Assembly: GCA_903835065.1 (NCBI GenBank)
Contig: CAILLO010000008.1
Location: forward strand, 1 to 64,000
Length of the DNA stretch: 64,000 bases
From: an uncultured Eubacteriales bacterium
GTDB taxonomy: Bacteria; Bacillota; Clostridia; Saccharofermentanales; UBA5734
Direction: 5' to 3'
In this document: positions 8,399-17,944 of the stretch, in pieces
Position numbering within the stretch: the stretch's first letter is position 1
Layout of the letters: each line of letters starts with the position of its first letter
Program-made: the position numbers and the translations under genes
Notes under the pieces: model-generated
Databases searched by the model: none
Told to the model about the DNA's origin: nothing
The model's input: the letters and a program-made list of their open reading frames with translations, nothing else

Positions 8399-9355
8399 CT
8401 ACCCCGCCAGAGCCGCGGCGGCGGCGTCGAGCGTCTTCGCGTCCTCGACGTTGACGACGAGGGCGCCGGGCAGCGTCTTGCGCACCAGGCCGCACAGGAC
8501 CTTGCCGGGCCCGCACTCGACGAACGCCGTCGCGCCGGAGGCCGCCATGGCCTCGAGCTCGGCCCGGAAACGGACGGGCCCCGTCATGTGGCGCGAGAGA
8601 TAGGCGGGCACGTCGGCGATGTCGTCGACGGCGGCGCCGGTGGCGTTCGAATAGAGGACGGCGCCGGGCAGCGGCGCGCCGAACGCGAGCCCGCGGGCGA
8701 AGGCCTCGAGGCCGAGCGCGGCGGTCGACATGAGGGGTGTGTGGAACGCGCCGTTGACGCCGAGCTTCACGACGCGGCCGGCGCCGGCGGCCTTCAGGCG
8801 CTCGGCGGCGAGGGCGGCGGACTCCTCGCGGCCCGCGACCACGACCTGGCCCGGGCAGTTGTAGTTGACGGCCGCGACGAACGCGTCGGGTCCCGCTGCG
8901 GAGATCTCGGCGCAGACCCGCTCGACCGCCGCGTCGTCGAGGCCCAGGACCGCGTACATCGCGCCGGGCTTGCAGTCGCACTGCTCCTGCATGAGCCGCG
9001 CGCGCTCGGAGACGAGGCGCACCGCGTCAGGCAGCGTCACGAGGCCGGCGGCCGCGAGCGCCGCGTACTCGCCGAGCGAGAAGCCCGCGAAGGCGCCGGC
9101 GGTGAGGCCGGTGCGCTCCTTCAGGGCGGCGAGGGCGGCGAGGGACAGCGTCAGCATCGCGGGCTGGACGTACAGGGTCTGCGCGAGGCGCGCCGACTCC
9201 TCTTCGGGGGTGGAGGCGCCGAGCGACGCGACGTCCCAGCCGAGGACGGAGGACGCCTCCTCGTAGACGCGGCGCGCCGCCGGGCTGGCTTCGCACAGGC
9301 TCCTGCCCATGCCGGCGTACTGGGAGCCCTGACCGGAAAACAGGATCGCGACCAT
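8399..9355 (-). CDS. fabD: Malonyl-CoA:acyl carrier protein transacylase FabD
   Basis: Loads malonyl groups from CoA onto ACP for type II fatty acid synthesis. The 318-residue length is typical. The nucleophile elbow GFSLGE places Ser93, and His205 lies in GAFHTPLM; the N-terminus has the FSGQGSQ motif and the C-terminus ECGPGKVL. ATG 9353-9355 follows GGAGGG. It is divergent from fabH, whereas in related fab clusters fabD usually sits inside the operon, so a local inversion or relocation is likely. Any FabT-type repressor bound at 9428-9440 would lie in its upstream region too. Confidence 0.95.
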   Translation of the reverse strand: MVAILFSGQGSQYAGMGRSLCEASPAARRVYEEASSVLGWDVASLGASTPEEESARLAQTLYVQPAMLTLSLAALAALKERTGLTAGAFAGFSLGEYAALAAAGLVTLPDAVRLVSERARLMQEQCDCKPGAMYAVLGLDDAAVERVCAEISAAGPDAFVAAVNYNCPGQVVVAGREESAALAAERLKAAGAGRVVKLGVNGAFHTPLMSTAALGLEAFARGLAFGAPLPGAVLYSNATGAAVDDIADVPAYLSRHMTGPVRFRAELEAMAASGATAFVECGPGKVLCGLVRKTLPGALVVNVEDAKTLDAAAAALAG

Positions 9356-9387
9356 CGGTTTCCCTCCTCGCGGGACCCCCCTCCGGC

Positions 9388-9417
9388 TTGACAAGGGAGA
9401 GGGGTGGGTTGTATCCT
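9388..9417 (+). promoter_or_regulatory. Predicted promoter of the fabH operon
   Basis: Consensus -35 TTGACA (9388-9393), an 18-base spacer and -10 TATCCT (9412-9417). Transcription would start near 9424, just before the palindrome at 9428-9440. Confidence 0.65.
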
Positions 9418-9427
9418 TTGCTTGTCC

Positions 9428-9440
9428 TTTGATTATCAAA
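9428..9440. promoter_or_regulatory. FabT-type operator (fatty acid synthesis)
   Basis: A perfect inverted repeat TTTGAT-T-ATCAAA. It matches the core of the FabT (MarR-family) recognition palindrome that controls fatty-acid-synthesis clusters in streptococci. It sits a few bases after the predicted start site of the fabH operon, where a bound repressor would block transcription. No fabT gene is in the window, so the regulator is inferred. Confidence 0.65.
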
Positions 9441-9476
9441 ATAAACGAAATCACGGGCGAGGACAAGGAGAAGGAA

Positions 9477-10493
9477 TTGATCGAAGCGGGCATCATCGGG
9501 ACGGGAAGCTACCTGCCGGACGTCGTCGTCACGAACCAGGACATGTCCGGAATCGTGGAGACCTCCGACGAGTGGATCACCTCCCGCACGGGAATCTCCG
9601 AGCGCCGTCTCTCGTCGGGCGAACCGACCTGGTTCATGGGGCTCGTCGCCGCCCGGAAGGCGATTGCGGCCGCCGGCGTCGAGCCGATCGACATCGACCT
9701 GATCCTCGCGACGACCGTGACGCCCGACTACTATTTCCCGTCGCTCTCCTGCATTATACAGGCCGAAATCGGGGCGGACAACGCGATCGCCTTCGACGTC
9801 AACGCCGCCTGCAGCGGATTCGTGTTCGCCATGGACGTCGCCGGCCGGTACCTCATGACGGGCGCCGCGAAGAACGTGCTGATCGTCAGCGCCGAATGTC
9901 TGTCCAAGCTCACGGACTACACCGACCGCGCGACCTGCGTCCTCTTCGGGGACGGGGCGGGCGCCGTCGTCGTCTCCACGGGCGGCGGCCGGATCCTCGG
10001 CTCCCACCTGCGGTCCGAGGGTAAGAGCGGCGGTTCGCTCGTCAGCCGCGCCCTGCCGATCCAGCACCCGTTCCTCGACGGGACCGGGCGCAACCCCGGC
10101 GGCTGGGGCTCCGCGTTCCCCGAACGCTTCCCCGATGCCGTCGACAAGTTCATCCGCATGGACGGCACGGAGGTCTACAAGTTCGCGGTGCGCGCCGTGA
10201 CCGACTCGATCCAGGTCGTGGCGAAGGAAGCGGGCGTCGAGGTGGCCCGCATCGACCACTTCGTCCTGCACCAGGCCAACTTCCGGATCCTCGAAGCCGT
10301 CTCGCGCCGCCTCGGCGTCCCGATGGACCGCTTCGCCGTGCACATCGGCGAGATGGGCAACGCCTCTTCGGCCAGTATCCCGATCTGCCTCGACAACATG
10401 ATCCAGGACGGCCGGCTCAAGCCGGGCGACTCGGTCATGATGTCCGGATTCGGCGCCGGCCTCACCTACGGTGCCATGCTGGTGACGTTCTAG
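9477..10493 (+). CDS. fabH: Beta-ketoacyl-ACP synthase III FabH
   Basis: Condenses acetyl-CoA (or a branched primer) with malonyl-ACP to start fatty acid synthesis. The catalytic triad is visible: Cys112 in AACSGF, His265 in LHQANFR and Asn295 in GEMGNASSAS. The chosen start is the TTG at 9477, preceded by AAGGAGAAGG and giving MIEAGIIGTGSYLP, the normal FabH N-terminus; the product is 338 residues. An upstream in-frame TTG at 9429 lies within the operator and has no ribosome site. First gene of an operon running to accDA at 16882. Confidence 0.93.
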   Translation: MIEAGIIGTGSYLPDVVVTNQDMSGIVETSDEWITSRTGISERRLSSGEPTWFMGLVAARKAIAAAGVEPIDIDLILATTVTPDYYFPSLSCIIQAEIGADNAIAFDVNAACSGFVFAMDVAGRYLMTGAAKNVLIVSAECLSKLTDYTDRATCVLFGDGAGAVVVSTGGGRILGSHLRSEGKSGGSLVSRALPIQHPFLDGTGRNPGGWGSAFPERFPDAVDKFIRMDGTEVYKFAVRAVTDSIQVVAKEAGVEVARIDHFVLHQANFRILEAVSRRLGVPMDRFAVHIGEMGNASSASIPICLDNMIQDGRLKPGDSVMMSGFGAGLTYGAMLVTF

Positions 10494-10521
10494 CCTCGCT
10501 GTCCGCACGAAAGGAGACCCC

Positions 10522-11298
10522 ATGGCCGCTCTCGAAGGCATGTCCGCGTCCCACGCCCCCGCCGTCCGCCCGGTCGCGATCGTGACCGGCGGCTCCCGCG
10601 GCATCGGCGCCGCCGTCGCCCGTCGCCTCGCCCGGGACGGTTTCGACGTCGCGCTCTCGTACCGCAGCGGCCAGGAAGCCGCCGAGGCCGTGGCCGAGGA
10701 GTGCCGCGCCGCCGGGGCGAAGGCCCTCGCGTTCCGCGCCGACGCCGGCTCGTCCGAGGACTGCGCCACGTTCGTCGCCGCCGTGCTCGCGCAGTTCGGA
10801 CGCGTCGACGCACTGGTCAACAACGCGGGGATCACGCGCGACGGCCTCGCGATGCGCATGAGCGACGACGCGTTCGACCAGGTCGTGTCGGTCAACCTCA
10901 AGGGCGCGTTCGTCATGTGCCGCCAGGTGCTGCCCGCGATGATGAAGGCCCGCGCGGGGCGCATCGTGAACGTCACGTCGGTCGCCGGCGTGTTCGGCAA
11001 CGCGGGGCAGGCCAACTACTCCGCCGCCAAGGCCGGCCTGATCGGCCTCACCCAGTCCCTCGCCAAGGAGGTCGGCTCCCGCGGCATCACCGTCAATGCC
11101 GTCGCCCCCGGCTTCGTCGAGACCGACATGACCGTCGGCCTGAACGACAAGCTCCGCGAGGCGGCGCTGACGCGGATCGCCCTCGGCCGGTTCGGCCAGC
11201 CGGACGACATCGCCGGCGCCATCTCTTTCCTTGTGTCGAAAGATGCCGCATACTTGACGGGACAGACGATCGTCGTGTCCGGTGGATTGTCCCTCTGA
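10522..11298 (+). CDS. fabG: 3-oxoacyl-ACP reductase FabG
   Basis: NADPH-dependent reduction of beta-ketoacyl-ACP in the elongation cycle. A 258-residue SDR protein with a cofactor glycine motif (VTGGSRGIG), NNAG at about residue 99, catalytic Ser in NVTSVAG and YSAAK. A short N-terminal extension of about 14 residues precedes the Rossmann fold, and an ATG at codon 7 could be the true start, but AAAGGAG fits the first ATG well. No acpP gene lies between fabH and fabG, unlike many related clusters. Confidence 0.93.
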   Translation: MAALEGMSASHAPAVRPVAIVTGGSRGIGAAVARRLARDGFDVALSYRSGQEAAEAVAEECRAAGAKALAFRADAGSSEDCATFVAAVLAQFGRVDALVNNAGITRDGLAMRMSDDAFDQVVSVNLKGAFVMCRQVLPAMMKARAGRIVNVTSVAGVFGNAGQANYSAAKAGLIGLTQSLAKEVGSRGITVNAVAPGFVETDMTVGLNDKLREAALTRIALGRFGQPDDIAGAISFLVSKDAAYLTGQTIVVSGGLSL

Positions 11299-11347
11299 GA
11301 TCCCGGACCGGTCCACGCACAACCTGCAGACCTGCAAGGAGGAGCCC

Positions 11348-12610
11348 ATGAACACGCAAGAGCCCGTCCGCGGAAGAAGAGTGGTGATCACCGGAATGGG
11401 GGTCGTCTCCCCGGTCGGCAGCACCGTCGAATCGTTCTGGAACAGCCTGAAGACCGGCCGGCACGGCTTCGGCGTCATCGACGCGTTCGACGTCACGCCC
11501 TACAAGGTCAAGCTCGGCGGCCAGGTCCGCGACTTCGACCCGCTGGCCTTCCTCGACCGCAAGGAAGCGCGCCGGATGGACCGCTTCGTCCAGTTCGCCA
11601 TGGCCGCCGCATCGATGGCGATGGCCGACAGCGGCCTCGACGTCCAGGCCGTGGGCCCCTTCCGCGTCGGCACCATCATCGGCAGCGGCATCGGCGGCCT
11701 GCTGACCCTGCACGACGAGTACGACAAGATCTTCAAGATCGGCAACGCGACGCGCGTGTCGCCGCTCTTCATCCCGATGTTCATCCCGAACATGGCCGCC
11801 GGCATGGTGTCGATGGCCCACGGAACCCAGGGCGCCAACTTCAGCGTCGCCTCCGCCTGCGCCACGGGCGCGCACTCCGTCGGCGAGGCCTTCCGCTCGA
11901 TCAAGTACGGGCACCTCGACGCATGCATCGCCGGCGGCACCGAGGCCCCGATCACCCCGATCGCCTACGGCGGCTTCACCAACATGACCGCCCTGTCGCA
12001 GAACCCGGACCCCGACACGGTCTGCCGCCCGTTCGACCTCGAGCGCGACGGCTTCGTGATCGCCGAGGGCGCGGGGATCCTGGTCCTCGAGAGCCTCGAG
12101 CTCGCGCTCGCCCGCGGTGCGAAGATCTACGCCGAGATCTCGGGCTACGGCGCCACTGCCGACGCCTACCACATCACGAGCCCCGACCCCGAGGGCGCGG
12201 GCGCGGCGATGTCGATGCAGCTGGCGATGGCCGAGGCCGGCGTCCGCCCGGACCAGATCGACTACATCAACGCGCACGGCACGAGCACGCCGCTCAACGA
12301 CAAGTACGAGACGGCCGCGATCAAGCGCGCGTTCGGCGACTCCGCGAAGACGGTCGCCGTCAGCTCCACCAAGTCGATGACCGGGCACCTGCTCGGCGCG
12401 GCCGGCGCCGTCGAGGCGATGGTCTGCGCGCTCGCGCTGCAGGACGGAATCCTGCCTCCCACGATCGGCTACCACACGCCCGACCCGGACTGCGACCTCG
12501 ACTACGTCCCCAACACGGCCCGCAAGGCCGACGCGAAGATCGCACTGAGCAACTCGCTGGGATTCGGCGGGCACAACGCCACGCTGTGCGTCCGGCGATA
12601 CGAGGGGTGA
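11348..12610 (+). CDS. fabF: Beta-ketoacyl-ACP synthase II FabF
   Basis: Elongating condensing enzyme of type II fatty acid synthesis. The 420-residue thiolase fold has Cys171 in SASACATG context (VASACATG), one active-site His in NAHGTSTPLND, and a second in MTGHLLGAAG. The ATG at 11348 follows AAGGAGGA; the frame extends upstream but without a site. The stop is four bases before accB, indicating tight coupling. Confidence 0.95.
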   Translation: MNTQEPVRGRRVVITGMGVVSPVGSTVESFWNSLKTGRHGFGVIDAFDVTPYKVKLGGQVRDFDPLAFLDRKEARRMDRFVQFAMAAASMAMADSGLDVQAVGPFRVGTIIGSGIGGLLTLHDEYDKIFKIGNATRVSPLFIPMFIPNMAAGMVSMAHGTQGANFSVASACATGAHSVGEAFRSIKYGHLDACIAGGTEAPITPIAYGGFTNMTALSQNPDPDTVCRPFDLERDGFVIAEGAGILVLESLELALARGAKIYAEISGYGATADAYHITSPDPEGAGAAMSMQLAMAEAGVRPDQIDYINAHGTSTPLNDKYETAAIKRAFGDSAKTVAVSSTKSMTGHLLGAAGAVEAMVCALALQDGILPPTIGYHTPDPDCDLDYVPNTARKADAKIALSNSLGFGGHNATLCVRRYEG

Positions 12611-12614
12611 CATC

Positions 12615-13190
12615 ATGACGGACAAGGACAAGGACCTGGACGCGTCCCGGGGCAAGGGGACCCGCTTCGACAGCCTCGACATCGTCCGCGTCGCCGAGCT
12701 GATGAAGCAGATGCGCGAATACGGCATGACCCGCTTGGACCTCGAGGTCGAGGGCGTGAAACTCACGCTCGAGCGCGGCCGCCCGCCCGTCGCCTCCGTC
12801 GAGGGGGTGTCCGGCGATGCCTGGCCCGCAGTCGAACCTGACCCCTCTTCGCGGGCCTCCGCTCCCGCGCCCGCTCCCGCTCCCGCTCCCGCCGCGCCCG
12901 CCCACGCCCCCACGGCGCCGGCCGCCCCCGCCGCCCCCGCCGCCGAGGCGCCGGTCGGCCACCTCGTGAAGTCGCCGATCGTCGGCATCTTCTACTCCTC
13001 CCCGTCCCCCGACGCCGCCCCGTTCGTCGCGCCCGGCACGGTCGTCAAACCCGGGCAGACGCTCTGCATCATCGAAGCCATGAAGCTCATGAACGAAGTC
13101 AACAGCCCGGTCGCCGGCACGGTCGCCGAGGTGCTCGTCAAGAACGGGGACCGGGTGGAGTTCGGACAGCCGATGCTGCGCATCGTCTAG
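12615..13190 (+). CDS. accB: Biotin carboxyl carrier protein of acetyl-CoA carboxylase
   Basis: Carries carboxybiotin between biotin carboxylase and carboxyltransferase. The product has 191 residues: an N-terminal helical segment (about 20-55), a long Ala/Pro hinge (about 80-113), and a C-terminal biotinyl domain with EAMKLMN, in which Lys157 is the biotinylation site. The usual thumb region is present (SPSPDAAPFV). The hinge is repetitive at DNA level (12860-12945) and could be a hotspot for length change. It starts four bases after the fabF stop. Confidence 0.95.
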   Translation: MTDKDKDLDASRGKGTRFDSLDIVRVAELMKQMREYGMTRLDLEVEGVKLTLERGRPPVASVEGVSGDAWPAVEPDPSSRASAPAPAPAPAPAAPAHAPTAPAAPAAPAAEAPVGHLVKSPIVGIFYSSPSPDAAPFVAPGTVVKPGQTLCIIEAMKLMNEVNSPVAGTVAEVLVKNGDRVEFGQPMLRIV

Positions 13191-13213
13191 GAATTCAGAA
13201 GGAGCCGCATCCC

Positions 13214-13639
13214 ATGATCATGGACCGCACCCAGATCGAAGCCGTCATCCCCCACCGCGACCCGTTCGTCATGATCGACGCCGTCCAGGCGCTCGAGCCC
13301 GGCCGAACCATCCTCGCCTCCTACTACGTCTCGCCGGACCACGACTACTTCAAGGGCCACTTTCCGGGCAACCCGGTCATGCCGGGCGTCCTGATCGTCG
13401 AATCGATCGCCCAGGCCGGCGCGGTCTGCATGCTCTCGACGCCCGAGTTCGCCGGCCGCACCGCCTACTTCGCCGGCATCGACAAGGTCCGGTTCAAGCG
13501 CAAGGTCGTGCCGGGCGACACGCTGCGGCTCGAGGTCTCGATCGGGCGCATGCGCGGCCGCATCGGCTTCGGGACGGGCAAGGCCTACGTCGGCGACGAG
13601 CTCGCCGTCGCGGCCGAGATCATGTTCGCCATCGGCTGA
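13214..13639 (+). CDS. fabZ: 3-hydroxyacyl-ACP dehydratase FabZ
   Basis: Dehydrates beta-hydroxyacyl-ACP to trans-2-enoyl-ACP. A 141-residue single hot-dog domain with the active-site segment [15 protein letters not shown] (catalytic His and Glu) and the early IPHRDPF motif. An AGAAGGAG site lies upstream of the ATG; a second ATG two codons later is possible. It lies between accB and accC, as in streptococcal clusters. The enoyl reductase that would act next is not in the window. Confidence 0.95.
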   Translation: MIMDRTQIEAVIPHRDPFVMIDAVQALEPGRTILASYYVSPDHDYFKGHFPGNPVMPGVLIVESIAQAGAVCMLSTPEFAGRTAYFAGIDKVRFKRKVVPGDTLRLEVSIGRMRGRIGFGTGKAYVGDELAVAAEIMFAIG

Positions 13640-13664
13640 CCGGCTGAACGCTCGAGGGGGAACC

Positions 13665-15020
<1,356 letters not shown>

Positions 15021-15040
15021 CGGGAAAGGATGTCACGCGC

Positions 15041-16882
15041 ATGATCAAGGAGAACCTCCGGCAGGTCCGCGAGCGGGCCGCCATGGACCACCCCGAGCCG
15101 TCGGCCGAGGACGCGTACGTCTACCGCCGCCCGATTCCCGACGACCTCTGGGTCAAGTGCCCCGAGTGCGGCGGCGTCATGTTCTGCGAGGAGTTCGAGA
15201 AGGAATACAGCGTCTGCACGAAGTGCAACCACCACTTCCGCCTCGACGCCCGCGAGCGCATCGACATGGTCGTCGACCAGGACACGTTCGTCGAGATGGA
15301 CAAGAACATGCGCAGCGTCAACCCGCTCGGCTTCCCCGGCTACGGGCAGAAAATCGAGAAGCTCATGGAGGAGACGGGGCTTTCCGAGGCCATCGTGACG
15401 GGCGAGGCGAGGATCGGCGGGTTCGCCTGCATGGTCGGCGCGATGGACAGCCGCTTCCTGATGGGCTCGATGGGCTCCGTCGTCGGCGAGAAGATCACGC
15501 GCATGTTCGAGTCCGCGACCGACCGCCGGCTGCCGGTGGTGCTGTTCTCCGCATCGGGCGGCGCCCGCATGCAGGAGGGCATCGTCTCGCTGATGCAGAT
15601 GGCCAAGACCTCCGGTGCCGTCGCGCGCCACGACCGGGCCGGGCTACTCTACATCTCGGTCATGACCGACCCGACGACGGGCGGCGTCACGGCCAGCTTC
15701 GCGAGCCTCGGCGACGTCATCCTCTCCGAGCCCGGCACGCTGATCGGCTTCGCCGGCCGGCGGGTCATCGAGGGCACGATCGCCCAGAAGCTCCCCGAGG
15801 GCTTCCAGCGCGCGGAGTTCCTCCTCGAGCACGGCTTCCTCGACCGCATCGTCCAGCGCAGCCAGATGCGCCCGACGCTGATCCAGCTGCTCACCGCGCA
15901 CGTCAGCCCGGCCGCCAAGCGCTCGCGCCGACGCATCCGCGACTTCCGCGACGCCGCCGCCGAATACTCCGAGACGACCGTCGCCCGCGTGCGCGAGTTC
16001 TTCGCCGACGCCCGCCACATCGGCCTCTTCGGCGTCGACCACGACCACCCGCCGGAGGGCGCGGCCGGACCGGCCGTCGCGCCGCCGCGCAAGGCGTCGG
16101 AGCGGCTCGACCTGATCCGCCACAAGAACCGCCCCACGCTGCGCGACTACATCCCGCTGATCTTCGACGACTTCCTCGAACTGCATGGCGACCGCCTCTT
16201 CTCGGACGACCCTGCGCTGTGCGGCGGCATCGCGATGTTCCAGGGCGTGCCGGTGACCGTCGTCGGGCACGTCAAGGGCCGCAGCCTCGAGGAGAACAGC
16301 CGCACGAACTTCGGCATGCCGCACCCCGAGGGCTACCGCAAGGCCATGCGCCTCATGCGCCAGGCCGAGAAGTTCGGCCGGCCGGTGCTGTGCTTCGTCG
16401 ACACGTCGGGCGCCTACTGCGGCATCGGCGCGGAGGAGCGCGGCCAGGGCGAGGCGATCGCCCGCAACCTGTTCGAGATGATGGACCTGCGCACCCCGAT
16501 CGTCAGCATCGTGACGGGCGAGGGCGGAAGCGGCGGCGCGCTGGCCGTGGCCGTGTGCGACGAGCTCGCCATGCTGCGCAACGCGATCTACTCGGTCATC
16601 TCCCCGCGCGGGTTCTCGAGCATCCTGTGGAAGGACGGCACCCGCGAGAAGGAGGCCGCCGACCTGATGAAGATCACCGGCGAGGACCTCGTGGAGTTCG
16701 GCATCTGCGACGCGATCCTGCCCGAGCCGGACGAAGGCGCCCACGCCGATCCGCGCGCGACCGCGGCGGGCATCGTCGACTTCCTGTCGCGCACGCTGCC
16801 GAAGGTGTGCGGGCACCCGGTCGCGGACATGCTCGAGAAGCGGTACGAGAAGTACCGGAAGATCGGGATGTATCTGGAGTAG
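15041..16882 (+). CDS. accDA: Fused acetyl-CoA carboxylase carboxyltransferase (beta + alpha)
   Basis: Transfers the carboxyl group from carboxybiotin to acetyl-CoA, giving malonyl-CoA. One 613-residue chain contains the whole AccD part (about 1-300) followed by AccA (about 350-613). The beta part has a four-Cys zinc ribbon ([10 protein letters not shown], then CTKCNHH) and the [11 protein letters not shown] loop. The alpha part has [18 protein letters not shown] and [12 protein letters not shown] linker of roughly 40 residues (about 305-350) joins them. These subunits are usually separate; fused forms are known in some lineages. The frame is continuous, so the fusion is real at sequence level. 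GGGAAAGGA lies 10-13 bases before the ATG, a rather long spacing. Confidence 0.93.
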   Translation: MIKENLRQVRERAAMDHPEPSAEDAYVYRRPIPDDLWVKCPECGGVMFCEEFEKEYSVCTKCNHHFRLDARERIDMVVDQDTFVEMDKNMRSVNPLGFPGYGQKIEKLMEETGLSEAIVTGEARIGGFACMVGAMDSRFLMGSMGSVVGEKITRMFESATDRRLPVVLFSASGGARMQEGIVSLMQMAKTSGAVARHDRAGLLYISVMTDPTTGGVTASFASLGDVILSEPGTLIGFAGRRVIEGTIAQKLPEGFQRAEFLLEHGFLDRIVQRSQMRPTLIQLLTAHVSPAAKRSRRRIRDFRDAAAEYSETTVARVREFFADARHIGLFGVDHDHPPEGAAGPAVAPPRKASERLDLIRHKNRPTLRDYIPLIFDDFLELHGDRLFSDDPALCGGIAMFQGVPVTVVGHVKGRSLEENSRTNFGMPHPEGYRKAMRLMRQAEKFGRPVLCFVDTSGAYCGIGAEERGQGEAIARNLFEMMDLRTPIVSIVTGEGGSGGALAVAVCDELAMLRNAIYSVISPRGFSSILWKDGTREKEAADLMKITGEDLVEFGICDAILPEPDEGAHADPRATAAGIVDFLSRTLPKVCGHPVADMLEKRYEKYRKIGMYLE

Positions 16883-16891
16883 GGACGGAAT

Positions 16892-16908
16892 CCGGGCGGT
16901 AGGCCCGG
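16892..16908. terminator. GC-rich hairpin between convergent genes
   Basis: The stem CCGGGC/GCCCGG with a five-base loop lies in the 33-base gap between accDA and the convergent prenyl synthase gene. There is no T-run on either side, so it would be at best a weak or Rho-assisted terminator. Confidence 0.25.
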
Positions 16909-16915
16909 CGGAGAC

Positions 16916-17944
16916 CTAGAGCGGCAGGCGGGAGAGCTCGGAGAGCATGTCCCGGCCGGTCGAGGGGGGGAGCGTCGCGAGGCGCTCCTTCGCTTCGTCC
17001 AGATACCTGCGGGCGGTCCGGCGGGCGGCTTCGACGCCGCCGAGGCCAGCCATCCCGCGCGTGAGCGCCTGGACGCGGTCGGGCAGCGGCGGGGCGCCGG
17101 GCGCGCCGCCGTCGCGGAAGTAGACCTCGAGGTCGGCGCGGAACTCCGGGCTGGCCTTGGCGGCGAGCAGGTAGGGGAGCGTCGCGATGCCCTGGACGAG
17201 GTCGTGCCCGGTGGGCTTGCCGGCCGGACCGGACGTCACGCCGCCGACGTCGAGCAGGTCGTCGGCGATCTGGAACGCGATGCCGTAGGCGCGGCCGAAC
17301 TCCGCGCAGGTACGGACGACCGCCTCGTCCTGCCCCGAGGCCGCGGCGCCCGCGGCGCAGGCGGCCGCGAAGAGGGCGGCGGTCTTGCGCTCGATCCGGG
17401 ACAGGTAGGTCTTCACGGAGGGGATCCGGCCCCGTCCGAGATACTGGTCGACCTCGCCCGCGCACAGGGACTCGAGCCCCGCGACCAGGACCTCGGGCAC
17501 GGCGGAGCGGTGGCGGACGCCCTTCTCGTCGGCGGGGAGGAGCGCCTCCTCGAGCGTCGAGAGGGAGCGGAGCGCCTTCACGAGCATCCAGTCGCCGGTG
17601 TAGACGGCCGTGTGCGCCCCGTGGAGCGCGTACGTCGTCGCGGCGCCGCGGCGGGTCGGGGCGGCGTCGATCACGTCGTCGTGGACCAGCGTCGCCATGT
17701 GGATCATCTCGACGGCGGCCGCGACCGGCAGCACGCGTGTCGGGTCATAGGCGCCGAGGTGCCCCGCGGCGATCGCCATGGAGGGACGCAGGCGCTTACC
17801 GCCGCTGTCCAGCAGCCGGAGCCCCTCCCGTCGGAGGAAGGGGCCGCCGGCCCCGAGATCCTCCCGAAGCCGGCGTTCCAGTTCCTGCAGCTGCGGTGCC
17901 AGGTCCGACAGGACCTGCCCGCCGGGGGCCGTAGGGCGCATCAT
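16916..17944 (-). CDS. Trans-polyprenyl diphosphate synthase
   Basis: Condenses isopentenyl diphosphate onto an allylic primer to give a long all-trans polyprenyl chain, probably the quinone side chain. The 342-residue product has both aspartate-rich motifs: LVHDDVIDAA (first DDxxD) and QIADDLLDV (second), plus GGKRLRPSM. The ATG at 17944 overlaps the stop of the NADH dehydrogenase gene (ATGA), so they are translationally coupled. That pairing fits a menaquinone-linked role: one gene makes the side chain, the other reduces the quinone. Chain length is not predictable here. Confidence 0.88.
   Translation of the reverse strand: MMRPTAPGGQVLSDLAPQLQELERRLREDLGAGGPFLRREGLRLLDSGGKRLRPSMAIAAGHLGAYDPTRVLPVAAAVEMIHMATLVHDDVIDAAPTRRGAATTYALHGAHTAVYTGDWMLVKALRSLSTLEEALLPADEKGVRHRSAVPEVLVAGLESLCAGEVDQYLGRGRIPSVKTYLSRIERKTAALFAAACAAGAAASGQDEAVVRTCAEFGRAYGIAFQIADDLLDVGGVTSGPAGKPTGHDLVQGIATLPYLLAAKASPEFRADLEVYFRDGGAPGAPPLPDRVQALTRGMAGLGGVEAARRTARRYLDEAKERLATLPPSTGRDMLSELSRLPL

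Noticed and set aside
12860-12945. Short tandem repeat
   Set aside because: The Pro/Ala codon repeat is the normal flexible hinge of the biotin carrier protein, not an independent element.
15950-16120. Frameshift artefact joining accD and accA
   Set aside because: The frame is continuous, the linker has normal codon use, and no stop or start with a ribosome site interrupts it, so a real fusion is the simpler reading.
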